Counted from the stretch's first letter, positions 1-5,876 are shown. The stretch is DNA of 6,493 bases from Rhodospirillaceae bacterium (GCA_003488105.1 DNMS01000129.1:18069-24561), one strand, 5' to 3'. Made by a program: numbers and translations. The notes: a model not told the origin generated them from the letters alone.

Positions 1-683
1 GCAAGGCAGGCCGTTTCGGCGCGCAGGATGCGGGGACCCAGCGTCACCGGGGTGATGAAGGGAAGCTTAGCAAACCTGTCAAGTTCCCGCGCCTGAAAGC
101 CGCCTTCCGGGCCGACCAAAAACCCGACCGCCGCGCCCGCCGTCGCGGCAATGACTGCAAGGGGGGCGCCGCCCCCGGTCTCGTCGAGGGCGAACAGGGG
201 CCGGTCCTGGGGCCAATCGGCCAGAAGGGTGTCCAGATCGGTCATGTCGGAAACTTCGGGCACGGACAGGCGCTCGCATTGTTCCGCCGCCTCGACGGCC
301 TGGGCGCGGAGGCGCTCCGTATTCGTGCGCCCGGTCTGGGTATTGGCCGTGGCGACGGGCATCAGGCGCGATGTGCCCAGTTCCGTCGCCTTCTGAACGA
401 TGAAATCCGTGCCGGTCTTCTTCACCGGCGCGAAGGCGAGCCACGGCCCCGGAGCCTCGGACTGATCGCGGGTTTTCTCCATGATCACCAACCCCGCCGC
501 ACGCTTGTCCATTCGCGCGATCTCAGCCCGCCATTCACCGTCCTGGCCGTTGAACAGTAGAACCGGATCACCCACGCCCAGGCGCATGACCCGGCCCAGG
601 TAATGGGCCTGATCGACCGTCGCCTCGACGGTGGTGCTGGCCCCGAGGGGGCCGTCGACGTAGAGGCGGATCCCTGCCGCCAT
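1..683 (-). CDS. rsmE: 16S rRNA (uracil1498-N3)-methyltransferase RsmE, 3' end cut by the window edge
   Basis: RsmE is a SPOUT-class, SAM-dependent enzyme that methylates N3 of U1498 in helix 44 of 16S rRNA in the small ribosomal subunit. The frame is open from an ATG at 683 to base 1, giving 227 complete codons with no stop, so roughly the last 20 residues of the usual 240-250 lie outside the window. Visible family features are an N-terminal PUA-like part (about residues 5-70), the conserved segment around residues 86-103 ending QKATELG, a second conserved stretch EAAEQCERL (131-139), and the knotted SAM-binding signature GPEGGF (191-196) followed by LGPRILRAETA (215-225). The start is supported by a purine-rich Shine-Dalgarno (AAAGGGGAAA) just upstream. 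It is divergent from ubiA with only about 50 bases between the two starts. Identification is firm; only the C-terminus is unseen. Confidence 0.96.
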   Translation of the reverse strand, partial: MAAGIRLYVDGPLGASTTVEATVDQAHYLGRVMRLGVGDPVLLFNGQDGEWRAEIARMDKRAAGLVIMEKTRDQSEAPGPWLAFAPVKKTGTDFIVQKATELGTSRLMPVATANTQTGRTNTERLRAQAVEAAEQCERLSVPEVSDMTDLDTLLADWPQDRPLFALDETGGGAPLAVIAATAGAAVGFLVGPEGGFQARELDRFAKLPFITPVTLGPRILRAETACL

Positions 684-696
684 GGCGATTTCCCCT

Positions 697-725
697 TTGA
701 ATGTGCTTGGTCCCGACCCTATTAC
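697..725 (+). promoter_or_regulatory. Predicted ubiA promoter (TTGAAT-N17-TATTAC)
   Basis: TTGAAT (697-702) and TATTAC (720-725) have exactly 17 bases between them, and each matches the housekeeping sigma consensus at four of six positions. The predicted transcription start is at about 731-734, which is essentially the ATG chosen for ubiA. No other candidate fits the 50-base gap as well. Confidence 0.45.
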
Positions 726-748
726 TTGAGGCCATGGATGAGCGACAA
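719..748 (-). promoter_or_regulatory. Possible rsmE promoter inside the ubiA 5' end
   Basis: Reading the minus strand, TTGTCG (748-743) and TAATAG (724-719) are 18 bases apart, upstream of rsmE. The -10 match is weak. This would overlap the ubiA promoter face to face, so the two genes would share a single small control region. Inferred from consensus only. Confidence 0.25.
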
Positions 749-1663
749 CAAGTTTCCGCCTCGGACATTCCACCGCAAAGCTGGATCGACCGGGTTCCGG
801 GGGAAGGCCTCAGGCCTTATCTGCGCCTCGCGCGCCTGGACCGACCGATCGGCACCTGGCTGTTGCTGCTGCCCTGCTGGTGGGCGACGGCGATGGCCGC
901 ACCCGGCTGGCCCAACCCCTGGTTCATGGCTCTGTTCGCCGTGGGGGCTCTGATCATGCGGGGGGCGGGCTGCACCGTCAACGACATCGCCGACCGGGAT
1001 ATCGACAATAAGGTCGCACGCACGGCCGATCGGCCCATCACCTCCGGTCAGGTCTCGGTCGTCCAGGCGCTGGCGTTCCTGGCCCTGCAGCTTGGAATCG
1101 GGCTCGCCGTGCTGCTGCAATTCAACACCTATACGGTGATCCTGGGGGCGTCGTCTCTGGTCCTGGTCGCCCTCTATCCCTTCGCCAAGCGGGTCACCTA
1201 TTGGCCCCAGTTCGTGTTGGGCCTGACCTTCAACTGGGGGGCTCTGGTCGGTTGGGCCGCGGTGACGGGGGGGCTGGAGGCCCCGGCGGTACTGCTGTAT
1301 GCCGCGGGCCTGCTGTGGACGATGGGCTACGACACCATCTATGCCCATCAGGACAAGGAAGACGACGTCCTGGTCGGCGTCAAGTCGACGGCCTTAAAAT
1401 TCGGCGATGCGACCCGCCCCTGGCTGGCCGCGTTCTACGGCGGCACGATCACCCTGCTGGCGGCGGCGGGTGTGCACGCGGACCTGCACCCGATTTATTT
1501 CGCGGGTCTGGCCGTGGCGGGACTGCATCTTGCCTGGCAGGTGCGCAGCCTCGATCTCGACGACGCCAAGGTCTGCCTGGGCCGGTTCAAGTCGAACCGG
1601 GATTTCGGGCTGATCGTGCTGGCCGCCATCATCGCCGGACGGCTTGTCGGTGGTGCCGGCTGA
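734..1663 (+). CDS. ubiA: 4-hydroxybenzoate polyprenyltransferase UbiA
   Basis: This integral inner-membrane prenyltransferase joins a polyprenyl diphosphate tail to 4-hydroxybenzoate, an early step of ubiquinone synthesis. From the ATG at 734 it has 309 residues, normal for the family. The N-terminal RPYLRLARLDRPIGTWLLLL region (27-46) is typical. The first Asp-rich, Mg-diphosphate-binding motif is NDIADRDID (83-91) and the second is GYDTIYAHQDKEDD (198-211). Between and after these lie several hydrophobic helices (about 40-56, 62-77, 108-129, 133-150, 157-178, 184-198, 230-247, 253-270, 290-307). An in-frame ATG at 701 would add 11 residues, but it falls between the predicted -35 and -10 elements and has no Shine-Dalgarno, so 734 is preferred. 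Neither start has a well-spaced ribosome binding site, which fits a leaderless mRNA. The last 35 bases overlap the convergent gene on the other strand. Confidence 0.96.
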   Translation: MDERQQVSASDIPPQSWIDRVPGEGLRPYLRLARLDRPIGTWLLLLPCWWATAMAAPGWPNPWFMALFAVGALIMRGAGCTVNDIADRDIDNKVARTADRPITSGQVSVVQALAFLALQLGIGLAVLLQFNTYTVILGASSLVLVALYPFAKRVTYWPQFVLGLTFNWGALVGWAAVTGGLEAPAVLLYAAGLLWTMGYDTIYAHQDKEDDVLVGVKSTALKFGDATRPWLAAFYGGTITLLAAAGVHADLHPIYFAGLAVAGLHLAWQVRSLDLDDAKVCLGRFKSNRDFGLIVLAAIIAGRLVGGAG

Positions 1664-2036
1664 GACAGCGGTAAAGCTGCCAAGGCGTCAGCACCCAGGG
1701 TTCCTGCAGGCCGAGCACGCGCTTGGCGGCCTCGACACAGGTATAGGGCCGCCAGGCCTGGGCGCGGGGCGGCGGCATGCGGGGCCGCGCCAGACGAAGA
1801 CGACAGCCCCGGCGGCGGAACACGCGCAACAGGCCCAGCAGCGGATAGGCCCCGATCGCCGAGGCGAAGGTGTAATGGGCCATGGGGTCGTAATAGAGCC
1901 AATTGTCCCGCGTTCGCAGCAGCACGAAGCAATGACGGAACCCGGGCTTCAGCAGGCGCAACCAAGGCAGGGTCGCCCGCCCGGTGAAGGCGACCACGGC
2001 CAGGTCCGGACCGGCCAGGGCCTTGTCGTCGTTCAT
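1629..2036 (-). CDS. Conserved-looking unknown protein, possible permuted papain-like cysteine hydrolase
   Basis: A 135-residue protein with no assigned function. The ATG at 2036 overlaps the stop of the upstream gene as ATGA, and AAGGG lies about 9 bases before it, so the two are probably translationally coupled. Visible segments are a hydrophobic strand-like start (LAVVAFTGRA, 12-21), GFRHCFVLLR (32-41), WLYYDPMAH (46-54), then a basic middle, and a C-terminal YTCVEAAKRVLGL (98-110) followed by LTPWQLYRCLS (116-126). His35 in a strand, a polar Asp50, and Cys100 at the start of a helix occur in the His-before-Cys order of circularly permuted papain-fold enzymes (LRAT/YiiX type). I recall similar 'CV..VK..LG...TP.QLY' endings in some phage and alphaproteobacterial hypothetical proteins, but this is memory, not a search. 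There is no signal peptide, so it is probably cytoplasmic. The C-terminal 11 codons overlap the 3' end of ubiA antisense. That it is a gene is likely; the hydrolase role is a hypothesis. Confidence 0.82.
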   Translation of the reverse strand: MNDDKALAGPDLAVVAFTGRATLPWLRLLKPGFRHCFVLLRTRDNWLYYDPMAHYTFASAIGAYPLLGLLRVFRRRGCRLRLARPRMPPPRAQAWRPYTCVEAAKRVLGLQEPWVLTPWQLYRCLSRHHRQAVRR

Positions 2037-2395
2037 GTCAGGATGCCCTTGCGGCGCAGCACCGTCGCCATTCGGTCGAGCGCTTCGTCCCATAGACGGG
2101 CCGGCCAAGCCTCATCGCGCAGGCGGGCGTCGGGGGGACGGTCACGGGCGCCGTATTCCAACAACGTGCGCAGATGCAGCGCCTTAAGCACCCGTGCCCG
2201 CACCAGGGAGACGGCGGCAAGGTAGACATCATCGGCTTCGCAGGGACGGGCCATGCCGCCGCCGGCCTCGAACCGCTGGCCATCACGCCGCGCCCGATGG
2301 GCCCGCATGAACCAGAACCAGGCCTCTTCCGCCGTGTCGAAGGGCCGGACCGCGCCAGCGGGCTGGGGGCGTGGGAAATAGCGTTTGCGTTTCAC
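2033..2395 (-). CDS. Unknown 120-residue basic helical protein, first gene of a two-gene operon
   Basis: I do not recognise a named family, though the pattern resembles uncharacterised proteins of Rhodospirillales. The start is a GTG at 2395, preceded by a near-perfect Shine-Dalgarno (TAAGGAGG, 2412-2405) at 9 bases. An ATG at 2446 would add 17 residues but lies over the predicted transcription start and LexA box, so it is rejected. The protein opens with a very basic stretch (KRKRYFPRP, 2-10). Then come an aromatic FDTAEEAWFWFMRAH helix (19-33), RPCEADDVYLAA (50-61), a long Arg/Leu-rich helix (64-81), a DRPPD turn (85-89), and a last amphipathic helix LWDEALDRMATVLRRKGIL (101-119). There is no membrane segment or signal peptide. 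The basic, helical make-up would suit nucleic-acid or protein binding, but nothing fixes a role. Its stop overlaps the next gene's start (ATGA). A promoter with a LexA-type box lies upstream. Confidence 0.85.
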   Translation of the reverse strand: MKRKRYFPRPQPAGAVRPFDTAEEAWFWFMRAHRARRDGQRFEAGGGMARPCEADDVYLAAVSLVRARVLKALHLRTLLEYGARDRPPDARLRDEAWPARLWDEALDRMATVLRRKGILT

Positions 2396-2404
2396 GGGGT
2401 GCGG

Positions 2405-2412
2405 CCTCCTTA
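2405..2412 (-). promoter_or_regulatory. Strong Shine-Dalgarno TAAGGAGG that fixes the GTG start at 2395
   Basis: On the minus strand TAAGGAGG is complementary to the 16S rRNA 3' end over eight bases and sits 9 bases before the GTG. It is the strongest ribosome binding site in the window and argues against the longer ATG-initiated frame from 2446. Confidence 0.85.
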
Positions 2413-2429
2413 CGACTTGAAACAGAGAA

Positions 2430-2444
2430 GAACATTTCAAGAAC
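2430..2444 (-). promoter_or_regulatory. LexA (SOS) box of the alphaproteobacterial type, GTTC-N7-GTTC
   Basis: The minus strand reads GTTCTTGAAATGTTC, i.e. GTTC-N7-GTTC (GAAC-N7-GAAC on the plus strand), the known direct-repeat LexA site of Alphaproteobacteria, with an AT-rich spacer as usual. Scanning the rest of the window by eye I found pairs with other spacings inside genes but no other N7 pair. It covers about +1 to +15 of the predicted transcript for the two unknown genes at 1629-2395, where a bound repressor would block transcription. Confidence 0.72.
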
Positions 2445-2450
2445 AAATAC

Positions 2451-2479
2451 AGATAACCAGCCTAAAATTCCCATGTCAA
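2451..2479 (-). promoter_or_regulatory. Predicted promoter of the two-gene unknown operon (TTGACA-N17-TTATCT)
   Basis: A perfect -35 hexamer TTGACA (2479-2474) is followed after 17 bases by TTATCT (2456-2451), a poor -10. Shifting one base gives TATCTG. The start point would be near 2444, leaving a leader of about 49 bases to the GTG. It lies in the most AT-rich stretch of the window. Confidence 0.55.
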
Positions 2480-2500
2480 TAATTTTTGAGGTTGATTTTC

Positions 2501-2506
2501 CTATAT
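2501..2506 (+). promoter_or_regulatory. -10-like element for the S24 regulator
   Basis: CTATAT on the plus strand is a good alphaproteobacterial -10, but no convincing -35 lies 16-18 bases upstream. It would give a leader of about 80 bases to the ATG at 2593. Its lack of a -35 may mean an activator is needed, or that this is not the promoter. Confidence 0.25.
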
Positions 2507-2573
2507 ACCTTGCGAACCCATCTCACCTCAAAATCGGCCTGCCATGACGATTCGCTATGGAAATTTCCCGCAA

Positions 2574-2586
2574 ATTGTAAGACAAT
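2574..2586. promoter_or_regulatory. Operator-like dyad ATTGT-AAG-ACAAT just before the regulator start
   Basis: A perfect 5-base inverted repeat around a 3-base centre ends 6 bases before the ATG at 2593, in the ribosome-binding zone. A second perfect palindrome, GGAAATTTCC, lies at 2559-2568. Self-repression by XRE/S24 regulators through such sites is common, so these are candidate autoregulatory operators. That is inference. Confidence 0.35.
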
Positions 2587-2592
2587 GTTCCC

Positions 2593-3225
2593 ATGTTGCG
2601 GCATTCAAGCGTATGGCATGCAGTTGACCGGCTGGCCCGCGAACATGGCCTGTCGACCTCCGGGCTTGCCCGCAAGGCCGGCCTCGATCCGACCACCTTC
2701 AACAAAAGCAAGCGCACGACGCGCGACGGCAAGCTGCGCTGGCCGTCAACGGAAAGCATCGCCAAGATTTTGCAGGCCACGGGGGCCAGCCTGTCAGAAT
2801 GGGTATCCTACGTGGACGAGACCGAAGGCGGTGGCGTCTACCGCAACGTGCCGCTGATCGGCTTCGCCCAGGCCGGCAACTCGGGCTTTTTCGACGATGC
2901 CGGCTATCCCGTGGGCGGCGGCTGGGATGAAATCCCCTTCCCTGGCCTGAACGATCCCAACACCTTCGCCCTGGAAATCAACGGCGACAGCATGGAGCCC
3001 GTATTCCGCGACGGCGACACCATCATCGTCGCCCCCCATGCCTCGGTCCGGCGCGGCGACCGCGTCGTCGTCAAGACCACGGAGGGCGAAGTCATGGCCA
3101 AGGTGCTGATCCGCCGCACGGCGCGTCACATCGATCTGCAGTCCTTAAACCCAGCGCACGAAGACCGGTCCCTCGACCTTGCCCAGGTCGAGTGGATTTC
3201 CCGCGTGGTCTGGGCCAGCCAATAG
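2593..3225 (+). CDS. XRE-family transcriptional regulator with LexA/CI-like S24 self-cleavage domain
   Basis: A 210-residue DNA-binding repressor or regulator. Residues about 5-70 form a helix-turn-helix domain (GLSTSGLARKAGLDPTTFNK, 19-38, then WPSTESIAKIL, 50-60), a form I recall as common in alphaproteobacteria. Residues about 85-205 are an S24 domain. NGDSMEP (130-136) gives Ser133 and GEVMAKVL (165-172) gives Lys170, a spacing of 37 as in LexA (Ser119/Lys156). An Ala94-Gly95 bond (FAQAGNSGFF) stands where the scissile bond is expected. All parts needed for RecA-stimulated autocleavage are therefore present. It is not LexA itself, because the N-terminal domain is XRE-like and not the LexA winged helix. 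The ATG at 2593 is the only in-frame start that keeps the whole domain; its Shine-Dalgarno is weak. It is divergent from the unknown operon at 1629-2395, a usual arrangement for a regulator and its target. Targets and inducer are unknown. Confidence 0.93.
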   Translation: MLRHSSVWHAVDRLAREHGLSTSGLARKAGLDPTTFNKSKRTTRDGKLRWPSTESIAKILQATGASLSEWVSYVDETEGGGVYRNVPLIGFAQAGNSGFFDDAGYPVGGGWDEIPFPGLNDPNTFALEINGDSMEPVFRDGDTIIVAPHASVRRGDRVVVKTTEGEVMAKVLIRRTARHIDLQSLNPAHEDRSLDLAQVEWISRVVWASQ

Positions 3226-3307
3226 GCCACGCCCTGGGATAACGTTGTCCGCCGTGGGCCGACACTTTCCCTCACATCCCTGAATTTCCTGTATTTCCCG
3301 CCTACCC

Positions 3308-3336
3308 TTGGCCTTTCCGCCATCAGGGGTTATGCT
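3308..3336 (+). promoter_or_regulatory. Predicted aminotransferase promoter (TTGGCC-N17-TATGCT)
   Basis: TTGGCC (3308-3313) and TATGCT (3331-3336) are separated by exactly 17 bases, each matching consensus at four of six positions. The start point would be near 3343, leaving a leader of about 45 bases. This suggests the gene is transcribed separately from the regulator 163 bases upstream. Confidence 0.4.
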
Positions 3337-3388
3337 GCACATGCGAAGAGAGTGGCGCTGGCTTTGGGAGTTTTGAAAGGCCGATGCC

Positions 3389-4249
3389 ATGAAATACGGA
3401 CAAAGCAGGGGCGGTAACGCCGTCAGTTGGATCGACGGCGAATGGCATACAGAGGAGCCCGCCGTCGCCAAGGCGACCGATCACGCCATGTGGCTGGGAT
3501 CGGCCGTGTTCGATGGGGCCCGGTCGATGGCCGGCAAGGTCCCCGACCTGGAAGCCCATTGCGCCCGCGCCATCCGCTCGGCCCGCATCATGGGCATGGC
3601 GCCGGACGTGACGACGGAAGACATCGTCGAACTGTCCCACGAAGGCATCCAACAGTTCTCCGACGACGCCCAGTTGTATATCTGCCCGCTGTTCTATGCG
3701 TCGGGCGGGTTCGTCGTGCCCGACCCGGAATCGACCCATTTCGTCCTGACGGTGGAGGAAGCGGCCCTGCCCGCACCGACCGGCTTCAAGGCCTGCCTGT
3801 CGCCGTTCCGCCGTCCGGCCGCCGACATGGCGCCGACCGGCGCCAAGGCCGCCTGCCTGTACCCCAACGTGTCGCGCGCCGTGGCCGACGCCAACCAGCG
3901 CGGCTTCGACACGGGCGTGATGCTGGACCCGGACAGCGATGTGGCCGAGTTCTCGTCGGCCAACCTGTTCATGGTGAAGGACGGCGTGGTGCACACGCCG
4001 GCGATCAACGGCACCTTCCTCAACGGCATCACCCGCCAACGGGTGATCCAGCTTCTGCGCGAGGCCGGGGTCGAGGTCGTGGAGCGCCAGATCACCTATG
4101 ACGACCTGACCGAAGCCGACGAGCTATTCGCCACCGGCAACTATTCCAAGGTCGTGCCCTGCACGCAGTTGGACGGCCGCACCCTGCCCCGGGGCCCCGT
4201 GTTCCAGGAAACGCGGGACATGTATTTCAGCTACGCCGACGCCTGCTGA
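3389..4249 (+). CDS. Class IV PLP aminotransferase, branched-chain amino acid type
   Basis: A 286-residue fold-type IV PLP enzyme of the IlvE group, expected to swap the amino group between glutamate and the 2-oxo acids of leucine, isoleucine and valine in the cytoplasm. Seen: the N-terminal TDHAMWLGSAVFDGAR (30-45), Lys153 in TGAKAACLYPNVSRA (150-164) as the PLP Schiff-base lysine, Glu187 in VAEFSSANLFMVKDG (185-199) for the pyridine nitrogen, and FLNGITRQR (210-218), the usual phosphate-cup segment. Length is slightly under E. coli IlvE (309). The start is supported by GAAAGG 8 bases before the ATG at 3389. Related class IV enzymes (D-alanine aminotransferase, aminodeoxychorismate lyase) share the fold, but the long match to the proteobacterial branched-chain group favours that reading. 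Whether it is the main IlvE of the cell cannot be told, since many alphaproteobacteria have several copies, so no symbol is given. It is convergent with ubiD, 3 bases between stops. Confidence 0.9.
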   Translation: MKYGQSRGGNAVSWIDGEWHTEEPAVAKATDHAMWLGSAVFDGARSMAGKVPDLEAHCARAIRSARIMGMAPDVTTEDIVELSHEGIQQFSDDAQLYICPLFYASGGFVVPDPESTHFVLTVEEAALPAPTGFKACLSPFRRPAADMAPTGAKAACLYPNVSRAVADANQRGFDTGVMLDPDSDVAEFSSANLFMVKDGVVHTPAINGTFLNGITRQRVIQLLREAGVEVVERQITYDDLTEADELFATGNYSKVVPCTQLDGRTLPRGPVFQETRDMYFSYADAC

Positions 4250-4252
4250 GGC

Positions 4253-5779
4253 CTATTTCCAGATCGGCTTGCCCGATCCCGGCAGGCCGTAATCGGCCCA
4301 TTTGCGGGTGACCTCTTCGATCACGTCATCCGACATGCGGATCTTGCGGCCCCATTCCCGATGCGTTTCCGCCCCCATCTTGGCCGTCGCGTCGATCCCC
4401 ATCTTGCTGCCCAAGCCCGCCTCGGGCGAGGCGAAATCCAGATAATCGATGGGCGTGTTTTCGATCATCGTCACGTCGCGCACGGGATCGACGTTGGTCG
4501 AGATCGCCCAGATCACGTCGTTCCAGTCGCGGGCGTCGATGTCAGCGTCGACCACGATCACGAACTTGGTATAGGTGAACTGACGCAGGTAGGACCACAC
4601 GCCCATCATGATGCGCTTGGCATGGCCGGCGTAGGCCTTCTTCATGGAGACCACGGCGACGCGGTAGGAGCAGGCTTCGGGCGGCAGCCAGAAATCGACC
4701 ACTTCCGGGAACTGCTGGCGGAACAGGGGCACGAAGACTTCGTTCAAGCCCTCGCCCAGGATCGACGGCTCGTCCGGCGGGCGGCCGGTATAGGTCGAAA
4801 GATAGATCGGGTCGCGGCGCATGGTGATGGCCGAAACCGTGAACACGGGGAACGGCTCCACCGAATTGTAGTAGCCTGTATGGTCGCCGTAGGGTCCCTC
4901 GTCGCCATAATCTTCCAGCGAGACATGGCCTTCGATGACGATCTCGGCCTCGGCCGGGACCTTCAGGGGCACGGTCTTGCAGTCGACCAGATCGACCCGC
5001 TTGCCACGCAGCATGCCGGCGAACTGATATTCCGACAGGGTGTCCGGCACGGGCGTGACGGCGGCCAGGATGGTGCCCGGATCGGCGCCGATGACGGCGG
5101 CGGCGGGCAGGGGCTCGGGCCGGGAGTCCTTCCACCGGGCGTGGTGCTGCGCCCCGCCACGATGCTTGAGCCAACGCATCAGGGTGGTATTCCGGCCCGT
5201 CACCTGCATGCGGTAGATACCCAGGTTGAAGCCGTCGCGCTTGTCGCCACCCTTCTGCCCGGCCTGGGGCCCCTGGGTCACGACCAGCGGCCAGGTGATC
5301 AGCGGCGCCGGTTCGCCGGGCCAGCAGGTCTGGATCGGCAGAGCCGAAAGGTCGATATCGTCACCCTTCAGCACGATTTCCTGGCACGGCGCGGTCTTCA
5401 CCGTTTTCGGCTTCATCGCGACCATGGTTTTCAGCAGCGGCAACATGTCCATGGCCTGGCGCAGGTTTTCCGGCGGTTCCGGTTGACGCAGGAAGGCCAG
5501 GGTCTCGCCGACCTCGCGCAGTTCCGCCGGTTCGCGCTCCATGCCCCAGGCGACGCGTTCCACCGTACCGAACAGATTGACCAGGACCGGCATGCCGAAT
5601 GCCTTACCGTCCCGTCTCACGACATTCTCGAACAGCACGGCCGGGCCGCCCTCGGCGATCAGCCGCGTCTGGATTTCCGTCATTTCCAGTTCCGGCGACA
5701 CGGGTTCGGTGACGCGCACGAGGCGGCCCGCCGGCTCCAGCCGGTTGAAGATGAAATCCCTAAGCGAGGCGTAAGCCAT
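4253..5779 (-). CDS. ubiD: 4-hydroxy-3-polyprenylbenzoate decarboxylase UbiD
   Basis: This prenylated-FMN-dependent enzyme decarboxylates 3-polyprenyl-4-hydroxybenzoate to polyprenylphenol, the step that follows UbiA in ubiquinone synthesis. The protein has 508 residues, close to the usual 490-510. Seen: [10 protein letters not shown] (184-193), with the Asn and Arg expected to bind metal/cofactor and act in catalysis. [11 protein letters not shown] (294-304) is the family signature with its catalytic-site Glu. [16 protein letters not shown] (329-344) and the C-terminal [13 protein letters not shown] region (466-478) are also typical. The frame stays open upstream to an ATG at 5890 (37 more residues), but that extension lacks family character and the ATG at 5779 has AAGGA 8 bases upstream, so 5779 is chosen. 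It depends on UbiX for prenyl-FMN; no ubiX is in this window. It is divergent from the GAF-domain gene and convergent with the aminotransferase. Confidence 0.96.
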   Translation of the reverse strand: MAYASLRDFIFNRLEPAGRLVRVTEPVSPELEMTEIQTRLIAEGGPAVLFENVVRRDGKAFGMPVLVNLFGTVERVAWGMEREPAELREVGETLAFLRQPEPPENLRQAMDMLPLLKTMVAMKPKTVKTAPCQEIVLKGDDIDLSALPIQTCWPGEPAPLITWPLVVTQGPQAGQKGGDKRDGFNLGIYRMQVTGRNTTLMRWLKHRGGAQHHARWKDSRPEPLPAAAVIGADPGTILAAVTPVPDTLSEYQFAGMLRGKRVDLVDCKTVPLKVPAEAEIVIEGHVSLEDYGDEGPYGDHTGYYNSVEPFPVFTVSAITMRRDPIYLSTYTGRPPDEPSILGEGLNEVFVPLFRQQFPEVVDFWLPPEACSYRVAVVSMKKAYAGHAKRIMMGVWSYLRQFTYTKFVIVVDADIDARDWNDVIWAISTNVDPVRDVTMIENTPIDYLDFASPEAGLGSKMGIDATAKMGAETHREWGRKIRMSDDVIEEVTRKWADYGLPGSGKPIWK

Positions 5780-5843
5780 GTTCGGTTCCTTGGCCGCCGG
5801 GGCATGCTGTTCGGCGCGCGCCGACGTTAGCCGCTGAAACAAA

Positions 5844-5866
5844 GTGGCAAAAGGCGAAAATGCCAC
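5844..5866 (-). repeat. Small inverted repeat in the predicted ubiD leader
   Basis: GTGGCA and TGCCAC are perfect 6-base arms around an 11-base centre rich in A/T. It falls just downstream of the predicted ubiD start point (about 5870), so it could be an mRNA hairpin or an operator. There is no T-run, so it is not an intrinsic terminator. Function is unknown. Confidence 0.35.
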
Positions 5867-5876
5867 CCCCGGTCCA

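Noticed and set aside
925..940. GTTC-N8-GTTC within ubiA
   Set aside because: The spacer is one base too long for the alphaproteobacterial LexA site, and it is inside the coding sequence.
722..1348. A 208-codon minus-strand frame antisense to ubiA
   Set aside because: Low-complexity Arg/Gln/Gly composition typical of a shadow frame; ubiA on the other strand has all its motifs.
2396..2446. ATG at 2446 as the start of the first unknown gene
   Set aside because: It lies over the predicted start point and LexA box, and the GTG at 2395 has a near-perfect TAAGGAGG.
3232..3267. GGCCACG ... CGTGGGCC imperfect inverted repeat after the S24 regulator
   Set aside because: One base bulged, a loop of more than 20 bases and no T-run; too weak to call a terminator.
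3265..3302. Repeated TTTCC-like pyrimidine motifs upstream of the aminotransferase, sharing ATTTCCCGC with the regulator gap
   Set aside because: Irregular spacing, and a shared 9-mer between two gaps of this size is expected by chance too often to count.
3323..4039. A 238-codon minus-strand frame antisense to the aminotransferase
   Set aside because: Composition of a shadow frame (Gly/Arg/His-rich), while the plus strand carries the PLP lysine and other catalytic motifs.
4262..4278. GATCGG-N5-CCGATC hairpin at the 3' ends of the aminotransferase and ubiD
   Set aside because: Only six base pairs, inside ubiD codons, with no T-run on either strand, so not convincing as an intrinsic terminator.
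4690..4860. Paired GAAC motifs within ubiD resembling LexA half-sites
   Set aside because: Spacings are 8 and 5 bases, not 7, and they lie within codons of a well-conserved gene.
4361..5830. A 489-codon open frame on the plus strand, antisense to ubiD
   Set aside because: It mirrors ubiD codons in a GC-rich genome, is His/Gly/Arg-rich with no domain character, and the opposite strand encodes a full, canonical UbiD.
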